Origin: Streptomyces griseicoloratus
GTDB lineage: Bacteria; Actinomycetota; Actinomycetes; Streptomycetales; Streptomycetaceae
Direction: 5' to 3'
DNA length: 64,000 bases
Assembly (NCBI RefSeq): GCF_014534645.1
Contig: NZ_JACVQF010000199.1
Span: 62,001-126,000 of the forward strand
Below the pieces are notes generated by a model. The model worked only from the letters and a program-made list of their open reading frames with translations, was not told where the DNA came from and did no database searches. Shown here piece by piece: positions 53,833-63,470 of this stretch. Positions within the stretch are counted from its first letter, which is position 1; each line of letters opens with the position of its first letter. The translations under genes and the position numbers were made by a program.

Positions 53833-55128
53833 ATGTCCCCAGCCGCATCGCCGTCCGGGGAGGCCGAGTTGACCGATCCATGGCTCGCTCTGGAGCCGGG
53901 AGCCGACCCGGTCGAACGCACACGGACGCTGCGGCGCGCACACGAGGCGTTCACCGAGGCGGGCACGGTCCCCCGGCCGGTGCGGGCCGTGGTGGCCGAG
54001 TCGTGGCGCCGTTCGGTGCGGGCGGGGGTCGGTCCGGACGGCACCGCGAGCGTGGAGCTCATGGACGGTGATCTCGGCGCCTACCGGGCCGAGCATCCGC
54101 TGGCACAGGTGATGCCGCTGGTCCGTGAGCTCCTGGGCACCTTCGCCGCGGACGGGGAGCATCTGCTCGCGGTGTGCGACGCACACGGCAGACTGCTGTG
54201 GGTCGAGGGCCATCCGGCCACACGGCGCCGTGCCGGACGGATGAACTTCGTGCCGGGTGCCCGGTGGGCGGAGTCGGCGGTCGGGACCAACGCGCCGGGC
54301 ACGGCGGTGGCCGTCGGCCGGCCGGTGCAGGTCTTCACCGCCGAGCACTTCATCCGGCAGGTGCAGCCGTGGACCTGTGCGGCGGCTCCGGTGCACGATC
54401 CGCGCACCGGGCGGGTGCTCGGTGCCGTGGACATCACCGGCGGGGACGGACTGGCTCACCCGCACAGTCTGGGCTTCGTCCAGGCCGTCGCCCGGGCCGC
54501 CGAGTCCCAGCTGGCACTGCTCACGCCGCAGCGGCCCGCCGCCGACACGGCCGAGCTGACCGCCCTGGGCCGTGACGAGGCCCTGCTGAGCGCCGGCGGC
54601 CACCGGGTCCGGCTCAGCCGGCGGCACAGCGAGATCGTCGTCCTGCTGGCCCGGCACCCGGAGGGGCTGACCGGCGACGAGCTGCTGTGTGCGCTGTACG
54701 AGGACGAGAGGGTGACGCCGGTGACGTTGCGCGCCGAACTCGCGCGGCTGCGCCGGGTGCTGGGACCCGGCCGGCTGGCGTCGCGCCCGTACCGGCTCAC
54801 GATGCCCGTCGAGTCCGACGTCGCCGTCGTGGAGCGGCGCCTGGGGGCCGGCGCGGTGACCGCGGCGGCGACGGCGTACGCCGGTCCGCTGCTGCCCGGC
54901 TCCCAGGCCCCGGCGGTGGCACGGCTCAGGCAGCGGCTCGCGGACGGCCTGCGCACGGCACTGATAGCGGGCCGCGACCCCGATCTGCTGGCCGACTGGG
55001 CGCACGCGCCCTGGGGTGAGGACGACCTCGACGTCTGGCGGGCACTGGCCGCGGTCCGGCCCACGGCGGCGATCCGGTCCCGGCTCGCCGTGCTGGAATC
55101 CGAGCTGGCGGCGCCGGACCGGTGGTGA
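53833..55128 (+). CDS. GAF-domain transcriptional regulator of the downstream aldehyde dehydrogenase
   Basis: 431 residues. The N-terminal part (VVAESWRRSVRAGV, then a GAF-type sensor with LLAVCDAHGRLLWVEGH and ARWAESAVGTNAPGTA) matches the AcoR-like sensing module. The sigma-54 AAA domain is absent. Instead the C-terminal half has a winged-helix region (RVRLSRRHSEIVVLLARHPEGLTGDELLCALY, VTLRAELARLRRVLG). This arrangement is common in actinobacterial regulators beside aldehyde dehydrogenases. ATG 53833 follows CGGAG. Confidence 0.88.
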   Translation: MSPAASPSGEAELTDPWLALEPGADPVERTRTLRRAHEAFTEAGTVPRPVRAVVAESWRRSVRAGVGPDGTASVELMDGDLGAYRAEHPLAQVMPLVRELLGTFAADGEHLLAVCDAHGRLLWVEGHPATRRRAGRMNFVPGARWAESAVGTNAPGTAVAVGRPVQVFTAEHFIRQVQPWTCAAAPVHDPRTGRVLGAVDITGGDGLAHPHSLGFVQAVARAAESQLALLTPQRPAADTAELTALGRDEALLSAGGHRVRLSRRHSEIVVLLARHPEGLTGDELLCALYEDERVTPVTLRAELARLRRVLGPGRLASRPYRLTMPVESDVAVVERRLGAGAVTAAATAYAGPLLPGSQAPAVARLRQRLADGLRTALIAGRDPDLLADWAHAPWGEDDLDVWRALAAVRPTAAIRSRLAVLESELAAPDRW

Positions 55129-55174
55129 CCGCCGGCCGGTGAGCGGTGGTCCCCCAGGCCCGGGCCGCGGCCGC

Positions 55175-55190
55175 GCAACGTCCCTGCAAC
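55175..55190. promoter_or_regulatory. Direct repeats upstream of the aldehyde dehydrogenase gene
   Basis: GCAAC at 55175-55179 and again at 55186-55190, 11 bp apart (one helical turn), lie 72-87 bp before the dehydrogenase start. They may be the binding site of the upstream GAF regulator. Confidence 0.4.
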
Positions 55191-55261
55191 CTCCCGCTCC
55201 CTAGCCTCGCGCGGAGAGCTGCCCAACGGCGGGCAGCGCTCGACGACGGAGGCAGACCAGG

Positions 55262-56785
55262 ATGACCCGTTACGCGGCGCCCGGCACCGAGGGCGCGATC
55301 GTCTCCTATCAGCCGCGCTATGACCACTTCATCGGCGGTGAGTACGTACCGCCGGTGCGCGGGCAGTACTTCGAGAACCCGTCCCCGGTGAACGGTCAGC
55401 CGTTCACCGAGGTGGCACGGGGTACGGCGGAGGACGTGGAGCGGGCGCTCGACGCGGCGCACGAGGCCGCCCCGGGCTGGGGCCGCACCTCGGTGACCGA
55501 GCGTTCCGACATCCTGCTGAAGATCGCGGACCGCATGGAGGCGAACCTGGAGCGGCTGGCGGTCGCGGAGAGCTGGGAGAACGGCAAGCCGGTGCGCGAG
55601 ACGCTGGCGGCCGACATCCCCCTCGCCATCGACCACTTCCGCTACTTCGCGGGCGCGATCCGGGCCCAGGAGGGTTCCCTCGGCGAGGTCGACGACGACA
55701 CGGTGGCGTACCACTTCCACGAGCCGCTGGGCGTGGTCGCGCAGATCATCCCGTGGAACTTCCCCATCCTGATGGCGGCGTGGAAGCTCGCTCCGGCTCT
55801 CGCCGCCGGCAACGCGGTGGTCCTGAAGCCCGCCGAGCAGACCCCCGCCTCGATCCACTACTGGCTCAGCCTGGTCGCGGACCTGCTGCCGCCCGGCGTC
55901 CTGAACGTCGTCAACGGCTTCGGTGTCGAGGCGGGCAAGCCGCTCGCCTCCAGCCCGCGGGTGGCGAAGGTGGCGTTCACCGGCGAGACCACCACGGGCC
56001 GGCTGATCATGCAGTACGCCTCGGAGAACATCAAACCCGTCACCCTGGAGCTCGGCGGCAAGTCCCCGAACATCTTCTTCGACGACGTCTGGGCACGGGA
56101 CGACGACTTCCGCGACAAGGCGCTCGAAGGCTTCACGATGTTCGCGCTCAACCAGGGCGAGGTGTGCACCTGCCCGTCCCGGGCGCTGATCCAGCGCGGC
56201 AACTACGCCGAGTTCCTCGAAGCCGCGGTCGCCCGCACCGAGCTGATCACGCCGGGCCACCCGCTGGACACCGACACGATGATCGGCGCGCAGGCGTCCA
56301 ACGACCAGCTGGAGAAGATCCTCTCCTACCTCGACATCGGCCGGCAGGAGGGCGCGAAGGTCCTCACGGGCGGGCAGCGCGTCGAGCACGACGGCGAGCT
56401 GAAGGGCGGCTACTACGTCCAGCCGACCATCTTCGAGGGGCACAACCGCATGCGGATCTTCCAGGAGGAGATCTTCGGTCCGGTCGTGTCCGTGACCTCG
56501 TTCGACGACTTCGACGACGCCATCAAGATCGCCAACGACACGCTGTACGGCCTCGGTGCGGGCGTGTGGACCCGGGACATCAACACCGCGTACCGCGCGG
56601 GCCGCGCGATCCAGGCGGGCCGCGTCTGGACGAACTGCTACCACGCCTACCCGGCGCACGCCGCGTTCGGCGGCTACAAGCAGTCGGGGATCGGGCGCGA
56701 GACCCACAAGATGATGCTGGAGCACTACCAGCAGACGAAGAACCTCCTCGTCTCGTACTCGCCGAAGAAGCTGGGCTTCTTCTAG
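55262..56785 (+). CDS. NAD-dependent aldehyde dehydrogenase (ExaC/AcoD-like)
   Basis: 507 residues. NAD-binding [34 protein letters not shown], general base Glu in [12 protein letters not shown] and nucleophile Cys in [15 protein letters not shown] are all present. The VCTC context is typical of the acetaldehyde/aldehyde dehydrogenase subgroup acting after alcohol or diol dehydrogenation. GGAGG precedes the ATG. Expression probably depends on the GAF regulator immediately upstream. Confidence 0.96.
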   Translation: MTRYAAPGTEGAIVSYQPRYDHFIGGEYVPPVRGQYFENPSPVNGQPFTEVARGTAEDVERALDAAHEAAPGWGRTSVTERSDILLKIADRMEANLERLAVAESWENGKPVRETLAADIPLAIDHFRYFAGAIRAQEGSLGEVDDDTVAYHFHEPLGVVAQIIPWNFPILMAAWKLAPALAAGNAVVLKPAEQTPASIHYWLSLVADLLPPGVLNVVNGFGVEAGKPLASSPRVAKVAFTGETTTGRLIMQYASENIKPVTLELGGKSPNIFFDDVWARDDDFRDKALEGFTMFALNQGEVCTCPSRALIQRGNYAEFLEAAVARTELITPGHPLDTDTMIGAQASNDQLEKILSYLDIGRQEGAKVLTGGQRVEHDGELKGGYYVQPTIFEGHNRMRIFQEEIFGPVVSVTSFDDFDDAIKIANDTLYGLGAGVWTRDINTAYRAGRAIQAGRVWTNCYHAYPAHAAFGGYKQSGIGRETHKMMLEHYQQTKNLLVSYSPKKLGFF

Positions 56786-56795
56786 AGCCCCAGAA

Positions 56796-56835
56796 AAGGG
56801 CGCCTGACCAGGCAACTCGCCCGGCAGGCGCCCTT
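56796..56835 (+). terminator. Terminator hairpin after the aldehyde dehydrogenase gene
   Basis: AAGGGCGCCTG (56796-56806) pairs with CAGGCGCCCTT (56825-56835), an 11-bp perfect stem around an 18-nt loop, 10 bp past the stop. TTGT follows. Confidence 0.8.
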
Positions 56836-56872
56836 GTCGCACTCCCCCTGGGCCGCGAAGCGAAATTCGGCC

Positions 56873-57030
56873 CTACCCCTGATCTCTCCCACAAGTCGCG
56901 GCGACCTTGGCCAGGCCCCACAGGATGATCATGTCCAGCGTCATGACGCTGATCGACCGCAGAGGGTAGTACGGGATGAACATGAACTGTGTGACAAGGC
57001 CGAGCGCGGCGATCGCGACGCCTGCCCTGA
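56873..57030 (-). pseudogene. Remnant of a DUF7144-like membrane protein
   Basis: On the minus strand the C-terminal ~50 residues survive: GVAIAALGLVTQFMFIPYYP, SISVMTLDMIILWGLAKV, then a stop. The FIPYYP plus following hydrophobic helix is typical of this small Streptomyces membrane family. The N-terminal two or three helices are missing or scrambled upstream, and no start is present. Confidence 0.65.
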
Positions 57031-57564
57031 CGGCCCCACCTCATGGCACGAAGTACCGCCACACCGCGAGCCGAGGAGCGGCGTGTCCGCAACGGTGAAA
57101 CAGCGTGACCCCGTAGCCGTCGCGTAGCGACCGCACCCCGGGCTCTCCGGCGAGTCACGGAGGACCCATGTTCCGTTAAGCGCGCTTGTGCGCCTCTTGC
57201 ATCTATTGGGCCGGATTGATGGTTGGACCATCTGCCGAAGGTCCTCGACGGGGAGATCGCGTTCGTTCCCGAACAGGAGCCGCCCGGCACGGCGGCTCCG
57301 GACAGGGGCGAGGCGCCGGCGTCCAGCGCGGCGGAATCCGGTCCCGGCCGGTGAAGCCGGCTCCTGTGCCGGACTGCCCGTAGCTCTGGGGCGTCCAGGC
57401 GCGGGTGGCGGGTCAGGCTGCGGGGGGGCATCGAGCACCCAGCTGCTGCGCGCTTACGCAGGCGTCGACGCCAGTGGCCGTCAGGGCGGGCTCGAGGACG
57501 GGGCGCGACGGGAGTCGGGCCATGGACGGTGCACGGGACGTTCACGCTGTCGGTGACGGGCCTG
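57031..57564. other. Degraded non-coding stretch
   Basis: Between the DUF7144 remnant and the palindrome. Minus-strand scraps such as LLFGNERDLPVEDLRQMVQ (about 57210-57290) look like broken coding sequence but no family is recognised. AAGCGCGCTT at 57178-57187 is a 10-bp palindrome. No complete gene is supported. Confidence 0.4.
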
Positions 57565-57582
57565 TGGTCGACCGGTCGACCA
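57565..57582. repeat. Perfect 18-bp palindrome downstream of arcA
   Basis: TGGTCGACCGGTCGACCA reads the same on both strands and is extended by GCCTG / CAGGC arms with one bulge (57560-57588). It lies about 95 bp past the arcA stop and may be a loop-less terminator, an operator or an insertion scar. Confidence 0.6.
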
Positions 57583-57682
57583 CCAGGCCGGTGCTGAGAC
57601 CGGCGGAGATTCCGGGTCCGGAAGACAGACGCCCCTTGAGGGCGTGCGCTCGATCGGGCCGCTTGCCGTCCGGCATCGCCTG

Positions 57683-58945
57683 TCAGAAGTCGACCGGGTC
57701 CCGGACCAGCGGGCAGGTCATGCAGTGGCCCCCGCCGCGCCCACGCCCCAGCTCGGCTCCCACGATGGTGACGACCTCGATGCCGGCCTCGCGGAGCAGG
57801 GCGTTGGTGAGCGTGTTGCGGTCGTAGGTGAACACCACGCCGGGCTCCACGGCGACCGCGTTGTTGCCGCTGTCCCACTGCTGGCGTTCGGAGGCGTACA
57901 CGTCGCCGCCGGTCTCCACCACACGCAGCGAGGACAGCCCGAGCGCCCTGGCGACCACCTCGACGAAGGGCGTGGTGCCCTCGTCGACGAGGTCGAAGCC
58001 GGGGGCACGGTCGGCGGGGTGCAGCGAGAACGTGTGCACCGCGTCCATGATCCGGGGGTAGAGCGTGACCACGTCCCGGTCGGCGAAGGTGAAGACCGTG
58101 TCCAGATGCATGGCGGCCCTGAGCCTCGGCATCCCGGCGACGATCACCTGCCGGGCGGCGCCCTCGCGGAACAGGGCGGCGGCCACCTGCGTGATGGCCT
58201 GCCGCGAGGTCCGCTCGCTCATGCCCATCAGGACGACACCGTTGCCGACCGGCATGATGTCGCCGCCCTCGAAGGTGGCCTGTCCCCAGTCCAGCTCGGG
58301 GTCGCCCCACCACACCTTCGCCTCCCGGAAGTCGGGGTGGAAGGTGTAGACCGCCTTCATCAGCAGCGTTTCGTCGTGCCGCGCGGGCCAGTACAGCGGG
58401 TTGAGGGTGAGCCCGCCGTACAGCCAGCAGGTGGTGTCCCGGGTGTAGAGGGTGTTGGGCAGCGGCGGCATCAGGTACTCGCGTGCGCCGGTGGACTCCA
58501 GGGCGAGCGCGCAGTAGTCGGAGCGGTACTTCTCCGGCAGGTCGCTGGTGGCGAGCCCGCCGATCAGGTACTCGGCCAGGCGCCGGAGCTCCAGCGTCTC
58601 CAGATAGCCCCGGGTCGCGTCGACGAGGCCGATGCCGACCCGGTTCGGCACGATCTTCCGGTCCAGCAGCCACGCCTTCGCCTCGGGAATCGCCATGGTC
58701 TGGGCCAGGAGGTCGTGCAGCTCGACCACCTCCACTCCGCGCCGGGTGAGGTCCGCGACGAAGTCGGCATGGTCGCGCTGGGCGTTCTCCACCCACATCA
58801 CGTCGTCGAAGAGCAGTTCGTCGGAGTTGGTGGGGGTCAGCCGCCGGTGCGCGAGACCGGGGGAGCACACCAGGACCTTGCGGAGTCTGCCGACCTCGGA
58901 GTGGACGCCGAGGGCGGCTCCGGCGGCGCTGTCGATCACGGTCAC
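57683..58945 (-). CDS. arcA: Arginine deiminase
   Basis: 420 residues. Guanidino-group-modifying enzyme motifs are intact: [59 protein letters not shown] and the C-terminal nucleophile in [17 protein letters not shown]. It converts L-arginine to citrulline and ammonia. GTG 58945 (VTVIDSAAG) follows AAGGAGG. The antiporter gene is 41 bp upstream on the same strand. No carbamate kinase or catabolic ornithine carbamoyltransferase lies in the window, so ATP generation by the full pathway is not shown here. Confidence 0.96.
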   Translation of the reverse strand: MTVIDSAAGAALGVHSEVGRLRKVLVCSPGLAHRRLTPTNSDELLFDDVMWVENAQRDHADFVADLTRRGVEVVELHDLLAQTMAIPEAKAWLLDRKIVPNRVGIGLVDATRGYLETLELRRLAEYLIGGLATSDLPEKYRSDYCALALESTGAREYLMPPLPNTLYTRDTTCWLYGGLTLNPLYWPARHDETLLMKAVYTFHPDFREAKVWWGDPELDWGQATFEGGDIMPVGNGVVLMGMSERTSRQAITQVAAALFREGAARQVIVAGMPRLRAAMHLDTVFTFADRDVVTLYPRIMDAVHTFSLHPADRAPGFDLVDEGTTPFVEVVARALGLSSLRVVETGGDVYASERQQWDSGNNAVAVEPGVVFTYDRNTLTNALLREAGIEVVTIVGAELGRGRGGGHCMTCPLVRDPVDF

Positions 58946-58986
58946 GCGACCTCCTTGGACGGTGCGGGGCGGAAGGGGGGGAACTC

Positions 58987-60441
58987 TCACAGGCTGATCC
59001 ATCCAGCGGCCAGGGCCACGACGCCGGCGGCAGCGCTGGCCACGGAGACGGTCAGGATCACCAGTTCTCGGGACGAGAACAGCCGTCGGCCCTGTTCACG
59101 GCGGGCCATGACGAACAGGAGGGTCGCCGGGGCGTAGACGATGAACGAGACGAGGAGGAACTTCAGGCCGGCCGCGTACAGGAGGAAGGCGGTGTACAGC
59201 GTGGCGACGACCGCGACGGTCAGCTCACGTCGGGACGTCCGGCCGCGGGCGGCGCGGGGGTCCTCACGGATGCCGATCTTGACGGCGAAGGCCGCCGCCA
59301 GCAGGTACGGGATGAGCGACAGGGCGCTGGTGAGGTTGAGCGCGAAGTCGAAGGCGTCGTCCGAGAAGCTGGTGATGACCAGCACCACCTGGATGAGCAG
59401 CGACGTCATCAGCAGGGCGGGCACGGGCACGTCGACGGCGTTGGCACGGCGCAGGAAGCGTGGCATGTCGTCGTCCTGGGCGGCGACGAAGAGTACCTCG
59501 GCGGCCATGAGCGTCCAGGCCAGATAGGCGCCCAGGACGGAAACGATCAGTCCGACGCTGATGAAGACCCTGCCCCAGGTGCCGACGGCGGACTCCAGGA
59601 CACCGGCCATGGACGGCTGGCGGAGTCCGGCGATCTCACCCATCGGCAGGATGCCGTACGACACGATGGTCACCGACGCGAAGACGGCGAACACGCTGAG
59701 GAAGCCCAGCACCGTCGCCCTGCCCACGTCGGAGCGGCGCTTGGCGTGCCGGGAGTAGACGCTGGCCCCCTCGACGCCGAGGAAGACGAAGACGGTGGCG
59801 AGCATGGTGCCGCGCACCTGGGAGAAGAGCGAACCGGCGTAGTCCTCGCCCTGGAAGTTGTCCGCGAAGACACCGGCGTCGAAGTACACCAGGGCCAGAA
59901 CGACGAAGATCAGTACCGGGACGAGCTTGGCCACCGTGACGATCCTGTTGATGGCGGTGGCCTCCGTCACGCCACGCCGGATCATCCAGAAGAAGGCCCA
60001 CAGCCCGACAGAAGAGAGCACGACCGCCACGGCGGTGTCGCCGTCGCCCAGCTCCGGCCAGACCGAGCCGATGGTCGACATGATCAGGACCCAGTACGTC
60101 ACGTTGCCGACGCACGTGCCGGCCCAGTAGCCGAAGGCGGAGAAGAAGCCCAGGTACTCACCGAAGCCGGCCTTGGCGTAGGCGTACACCCCCGCGTCCA
60201 GACCGGGCCGGCGCACCGCCAGGGACTGGAAGACGAAGGCCAGCATCAGCATGCCCGCCCCGGCGATCGCCCAGGCGATCATCGCCCCCGCGACACCCGT
60301 CTCCTCCGCGAACCGTGCTGGCAGGGAGAACACTCCGGCGCCCACCATGGACCCGACGACCATCGCGGTGAGAGTGAGCAGCGGCAGCTTGGCGGGCGGC
60401 GGAGACTCCCGGTCGGTCTCGGTGACTGCGGCCTGTGACAT
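58987..60441 (-). CDS. arcD: APC-family arginine/ornithine antiporter-like transporter
   Basis: 484 residues with about 12 membrane helices. The first helix carries [22 protein letters not shown], the backbone-binding motif of basic amino-acid antiporters of this family, and [24 protein letters not shown] follows in the middle. It is first in the operon with arcA, so arginine uptake linked to ornithine or citrulline export is the likely role. ATG 60441 follows GGGGGATG. Confidence 0.92.
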   Translation of the reverse strand: MSQAAVTETDRESPPPAKLPLLTLTAMVVGSMVGAGVFSLPARFAEETGVAGAMIAWAIAGAGMLMLAFVFQSLAVRRPGLDAGVYAYAKAGFGEYLGFFSAFGYWAGTCVGNVTYWVLIMSTIGSVWPELGDGDTAVAVVLSSVGLWAFFWMIRRGVTEATAINRIVTVAKLVPVLIFVVLALVYFDAGVFADNFQGEDYAGSLFSQVRGTMLATVFVFLGVEGASVYSRHAKRRSDVGRATVLGFLSVFAVFASVTIVSYGILPMGEIAGLRQPSMAGVLESAVGTWGRVFISVGLIVSVLGAYLAWTLMAAEVLFVAAQDDDMPRFLRRANAVDVPVPALLMTSLLIQVVLVITSFSDDAFDFALNLTSALSLIPYLLAAAFAVKIGIREDPRAARGRTSRRELTVAVVATLYTAFLLYAAGLKFLLVSFIVYAPATLLFVMARREQGRRLFSSRELVILTVSVASAAAGVVALAAGWISL

Positions 60442-60664
60442 GCCATCCCCCAAGGATCACGGGGCGGATCCGACCACTGTGCATCACCCGGTGGTCCCGG
60501 GCATCCGGTAGTCCCTGCTCGAGGGGCATGCCAGTGAGCTGGAAGACGGGCGAGAACCTCGTGGACACGGTCGGCCTGCTCACCGGGACGGCGTCGGAGG
60601 TACCGGCCGCTGCCGCGGCGGGAGATCACCACCCGTCCCGCTGATACCACTGCCACCGACGGGC

Positions 60665-60945
60665 GTGACCGTTCCTCTCCGCACGCCTACGACGTGGGTC
60701 TGCTGCTCCTGAGTCTGGTGCCGGGCCTGGCTCTCGCCGCCCACGGCGCGCAGAAGCTGTTCGGCTGGTTCGGCGGAGGCGGGATCGAGGGCACCGGTCA
60801 GTTCCTCGCCATGAGCGGCTGCCCGTCGGGCGAGGCGATGGCGGTGATCGCGGGCCTCACCGAGACCTTGGGAGGGCCACACCGGTTGGTGTACGGCGTA
60901 GCCGCCGTGGTGCTCGCCGGCCTGGTTCTCCTCATCCGTAACTGA
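60665..60945 (+). pseudogene. DoxX-family membrane protein, frameshifted and internally deleted
   Basis: HAYDVGLLLLSLVPGLALAA, HGAQKLFGWFGGGGIEGTGQ and MAVIAGLTETLGG are typical DoxX N-terminal sequence. The text then jumps to PHRLVYGVAAVVLAGLVLLIRN, a C-terminal end, so about 60 central residues are lost. The natural GTG 60665 (VTVPLRTP) is one frame off from the body. Both lesions indicate a pseudogene. The 223 bp before it (60442-60664) hold only the antiporter promoter region. Confidence 0.75.
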
Positions 60946-60964
60946 CGGCCCGTAAGTGCGCTGC

Positions 60965-61125
60965 ACTTCCCGGCCGGCACACGTGCCTGTCCCTCGTGCG
61001 GCACGACGCCGGCGCCCTGTCCGACGGCGCCGGAGGCGAACACCTGGTCCGACAGGTACGCCGGCGCGACGACGGTGCCGGACACCGGCGTGGTGATCCC
61101 CAGCGTCGTGGTGCGGACCAGCGTC
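60965..61125 (-). pseudogene. PTS EIIA(Glc)-like domain fragment
   Basis: The minus strand reads TLGITTPVSGTVVAPAYLSDQVFASGAVGQGAGVVPHEG over about 45 codons with normal codon bias. It resembles the start of glucose-type EIIA domains (PVSGTVV, DQVFASG...GQG). The active-site histidine region is absent. It may be a fragment left after deletion. The assignment is by eye only. Confidence 0.4.
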
Positions 61126-61650
61126 GCCGTACTGGAGTCGTGGGGTACGGCTTCGTCCTCGCGCTCCTCGCTCCGGGCGTGTGCCGGTGCGGCGGACGCG
61201 GTCGCCACACCGTGGACGTCGCCGCGGACGGAACGGCGGTCGGTGAAGCCCGGCAGATCACCAGCGAAGTGACCGACGCGCCGTCATGGAGTGCCGGCGC
61301 GAACCACCTCCCGCACCTCGGCCACGGCAGGCTCCGCCTCGTACCGGCGGACGGCGGGCGCCCCCCGCACGGTGGGGCGGCCTCCGCCAAGAGATCCGGC
61401 ACGATGTCGACACGTCATCGATGGACACCGGATCAGTGCCGTGGAGCCGCACGCCGACGGCCGGGCGGGCAAACGCATCGACGCGCGCGACCGGCTGGTG
61501 ATGCCCGGACTCATTGACGTGCACCACCACCGGGAGATGCTTGGGCTGCGCCTACGGCGACCGGCAGGGACGGCTCTGGCTCTCCCTGGGCCTGACCGCC
61601 CGCAGCGGGAGGCATACCAGCGCGGCCTGGTCGTCGAAGGGCGTCCTCAC
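61125..61650 (+). pseudogene. TolB/amidohydrolase protein remnant with frameshifts
   Basis: Three pieces in different frames follow one another. The first is GEARQITSEVTDAPSWSAGA, GHGRLRLVPADGG (TolB-like end). The second is VIDGHRISAVEPHADG, RIDARDRLVMPGLIDVHHHR (amidohydrolase metal motif, where HxH is disturbed). The third is CAYGDRQGRLWLSLGLT. Together they are the junction region of secreted TolB-amidohydrolase proteins, with large parts missing on both sides. 61651-61718 holds nothing recognisable. Confidence 0.65.
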
Positions 61651-61718
61651 CGTGCCCCCGGCCTCGGACCGGACAAGACGTGAGCTGCCCGCGAGGAGCC
61701 CGCGCCGTAGCTGCCGCC

Positions 61719-62723
61719 CTACGCCCTGGAGCGGGGAACTCCACGCTTGGGGGCACGGATGAGCCACTGTTCGTCGATGCGTACCCCCGTGTAGGCGGTC
61801 ATGAAGGCGAGGGCGCGTGCCTCGTGGGAGGAGGCGTGTGCGTGGTGGCCGAATCGGTGCAGCCACTCCTCGGGCCAGGGGTCCGCGGGGTAGCCGGCGG
61901 GCTCGGACTGCCGCACCGTGCGACCGTCAGCCCAGCAGTACACGTAGCAGGAGCCCTTCGGGTTGAAGAACACGGTGGCCAACCGGGTGCCCGCCGACAT
62001 CCGGGCGCAGAGGGAGTCGGACGACGCCGCGGCGCCGATCAACACCGCACCGCCGTCGCGCCGTGCCACCCACGCCTCGAAGTCGAAGTCCATCGGCGAG
62101 TACTCGGGCTCGCCGTCGTCCTCGTCGTCGGCCCAGTCGGCGTGTGGATCCTCGACCATCGCCATGAAGGGGCTGTCCGTGAGCGGGCACCGCGCCGGAT
62201 CCCTGCCGAGTCGCCTGATCAGCTCGTCCTCGTCGACGTCTGCGACGAACGCCAGGTCGAGTCCTGCCCAGTATCCCGCCCACTCGTAGGAGGCGATCAA
62301 CACGTCCGCCCGAGTCTGCCGGTCCCGTTCCCTCACACTGATCGACGGCGCTCCAGGCAGACCGGCAAACAGGTCGGTGAGCGGCCCGTCGAGGCCCAGA
62401 CGGCCAGGAGACCGTCCCGCGATGGCTGGACGCCATGGATCGGCCCCTGCCCGCAGCAGGGCTTCGGCAGCGCTCCGGTTGCCCCAGCGCACGGCCTCCC
62501 ACAGAGGCGTCGCCCCCTCTGCGTCCGCCGCGTCGACATCGGCCCCGTGCGCGACCAGGACGTCGACGACGTCACCCGGCGCCTCTGCGGTGACGGCCTC
62601 GTGCAACGGCGTCACACGGAGCGCGAACGACCGCGCGTTCGGATCGGCGCCTGCGACCAGCCGACGACGCACCTCGGCCGGATCACGCCAGTTGAGCGGA
62701 GCCATGCCCCACGCATCAGACAT
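61719..62723 (-). CDS. Ankyrin-repeat protein
   Basis: 334 residues. Two to three ankyrin repeats at about 20-105 (VTPLHEAVTAEAPGDVVDVLVAHGADVD, ATPLWEAVRWGNRSAAEALLRAGADP). An acidic domain of unknown type follows (ADVDEDELIRRLGRDPARC, WADDEDDGEPEYSPMDFDFEAWVARRDGGAVLIGAAAS, STRLATVFFNPKGSCYVYCW-like), with C-terminal RIDEQWLIRAPKRG. No signal peptide is seen. Codon use is normal, so this gene appears intact within a decayed region. Protein-protein interaction is likely; the partner is unknown. Confidence 0.85.
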   Translation of the reverse strand: MSDAWGMAPLNWRDPAEVRRRLVAGADPNARSFALRVTPLHEAVTAEAPGDVVDVLVAHGADVDAADAEGATPLWEAVRWGNRSAAEALLRAGADPWRPAIAGRSPGRLGLDGPLTDLFAGLPGAPSISVRERDRQTRADVLIASYEWAGYWAGLDLAFVADVDEDELIRRLGRDPARCPLTDSPFMAMVEDPHADWADDEDDGEPEYSPMDFDFEAWVARRDGGAVLIGAAASSDSLCARMSAGTRLATVFFNPKGSCYVYCWADGRTVRQSEPAGYPADPWPEEWLHRFGHHAHASSHEARALAFMTAYTGVRIDEQWLIRAPKRGVPRSRA

Positions 62724-63208
62724 GCGATTCCTCTTCGACGGTGCCCGGGACCCGCTGACGGGACGACCTCACCCTGCAGACGAGGTGGGCCGGGGAAGTC
62801 GCTGCAAGAACGAAGGAACTCATCGGTTGTCCCTCAGGGGCGGCCGGACGGTTGGTGATGATCACTGGTGGACGGCACCATAGCCGGGAGGGCTGACGAT
62901 CCGGGCTCCTCATCTCCCCGGCAACGTGGTCACCGTGGCCGATGGCCCATGTCTCCTGGTGTCGTACGGTCGTTGATCCCCGCGCCCGAAACGACCGGCC
63001 CGATCACGCCAAATACTCAACCCGGTGCCGTGCCGGGACGACGCACAACCCCAGAAAACGGTCCCGGTGCACTGGCCTTGGAGCGGTGGCCTCCTCCCGG
63101 CCGGCGGCCCTGGCGGATTGGGCTGTCACCTCTTGGTCTGGGGCAGGTGCCCCGGCACGACGGACTGCGGGCTGGGATCACCGCGCGGATGCCGCGCTCG
63201 CGCAGGTC
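62724..63208. other. Gap upstream of the ankyrin gene
   Basis: No gene supported. It contains the ankyrin-gene promoter region and scraps of GC-rich frame without coding character. The base composition near 63000-63060 is lower in GC than neighbouring genes. Confidence 0.45.
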
Positions 63209-63470
63209 ACGACCCGGAAGGCCATCGCGGAACTCGCTCCGGCCGGGACCGGACCCGAACCGCCCGAGTTGACCTCCACCTACCAGGTCATCCCGAACAC
63301 CTTCAACACCCACCGCGATCAGGCGTTCCGGGCCCGTGATCTGCACGAACTCCTCGGCATGCCCACCGACGACCCGGCCATGAACGTCACCCGCGGCCGC
63401 CTTGGACGCCTCACCCATCAAGGCTTCCTCACTCAACCTGGACGCGGCCTCTACCGGAGACGGACTCAAC
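63209..63470 (+). pseudogene. C-terminal remnant of a winged-helix-like Streptomyces protein
   Basis: Plus strand: LTSTYQVIPNTFNTHRDQAF, RARDLHELLGMPTDDPAMNV, TRGRLGRLTHQGFLTQPGRG. This is a small helix-turn-helix-like C-terminal domain I associate with hypothetical proteins often found near insertion elements. The N-terminus is not in frame, and the 3' end runs without a stop into the antisense of the GNAT gene. Confidence 0.5.
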
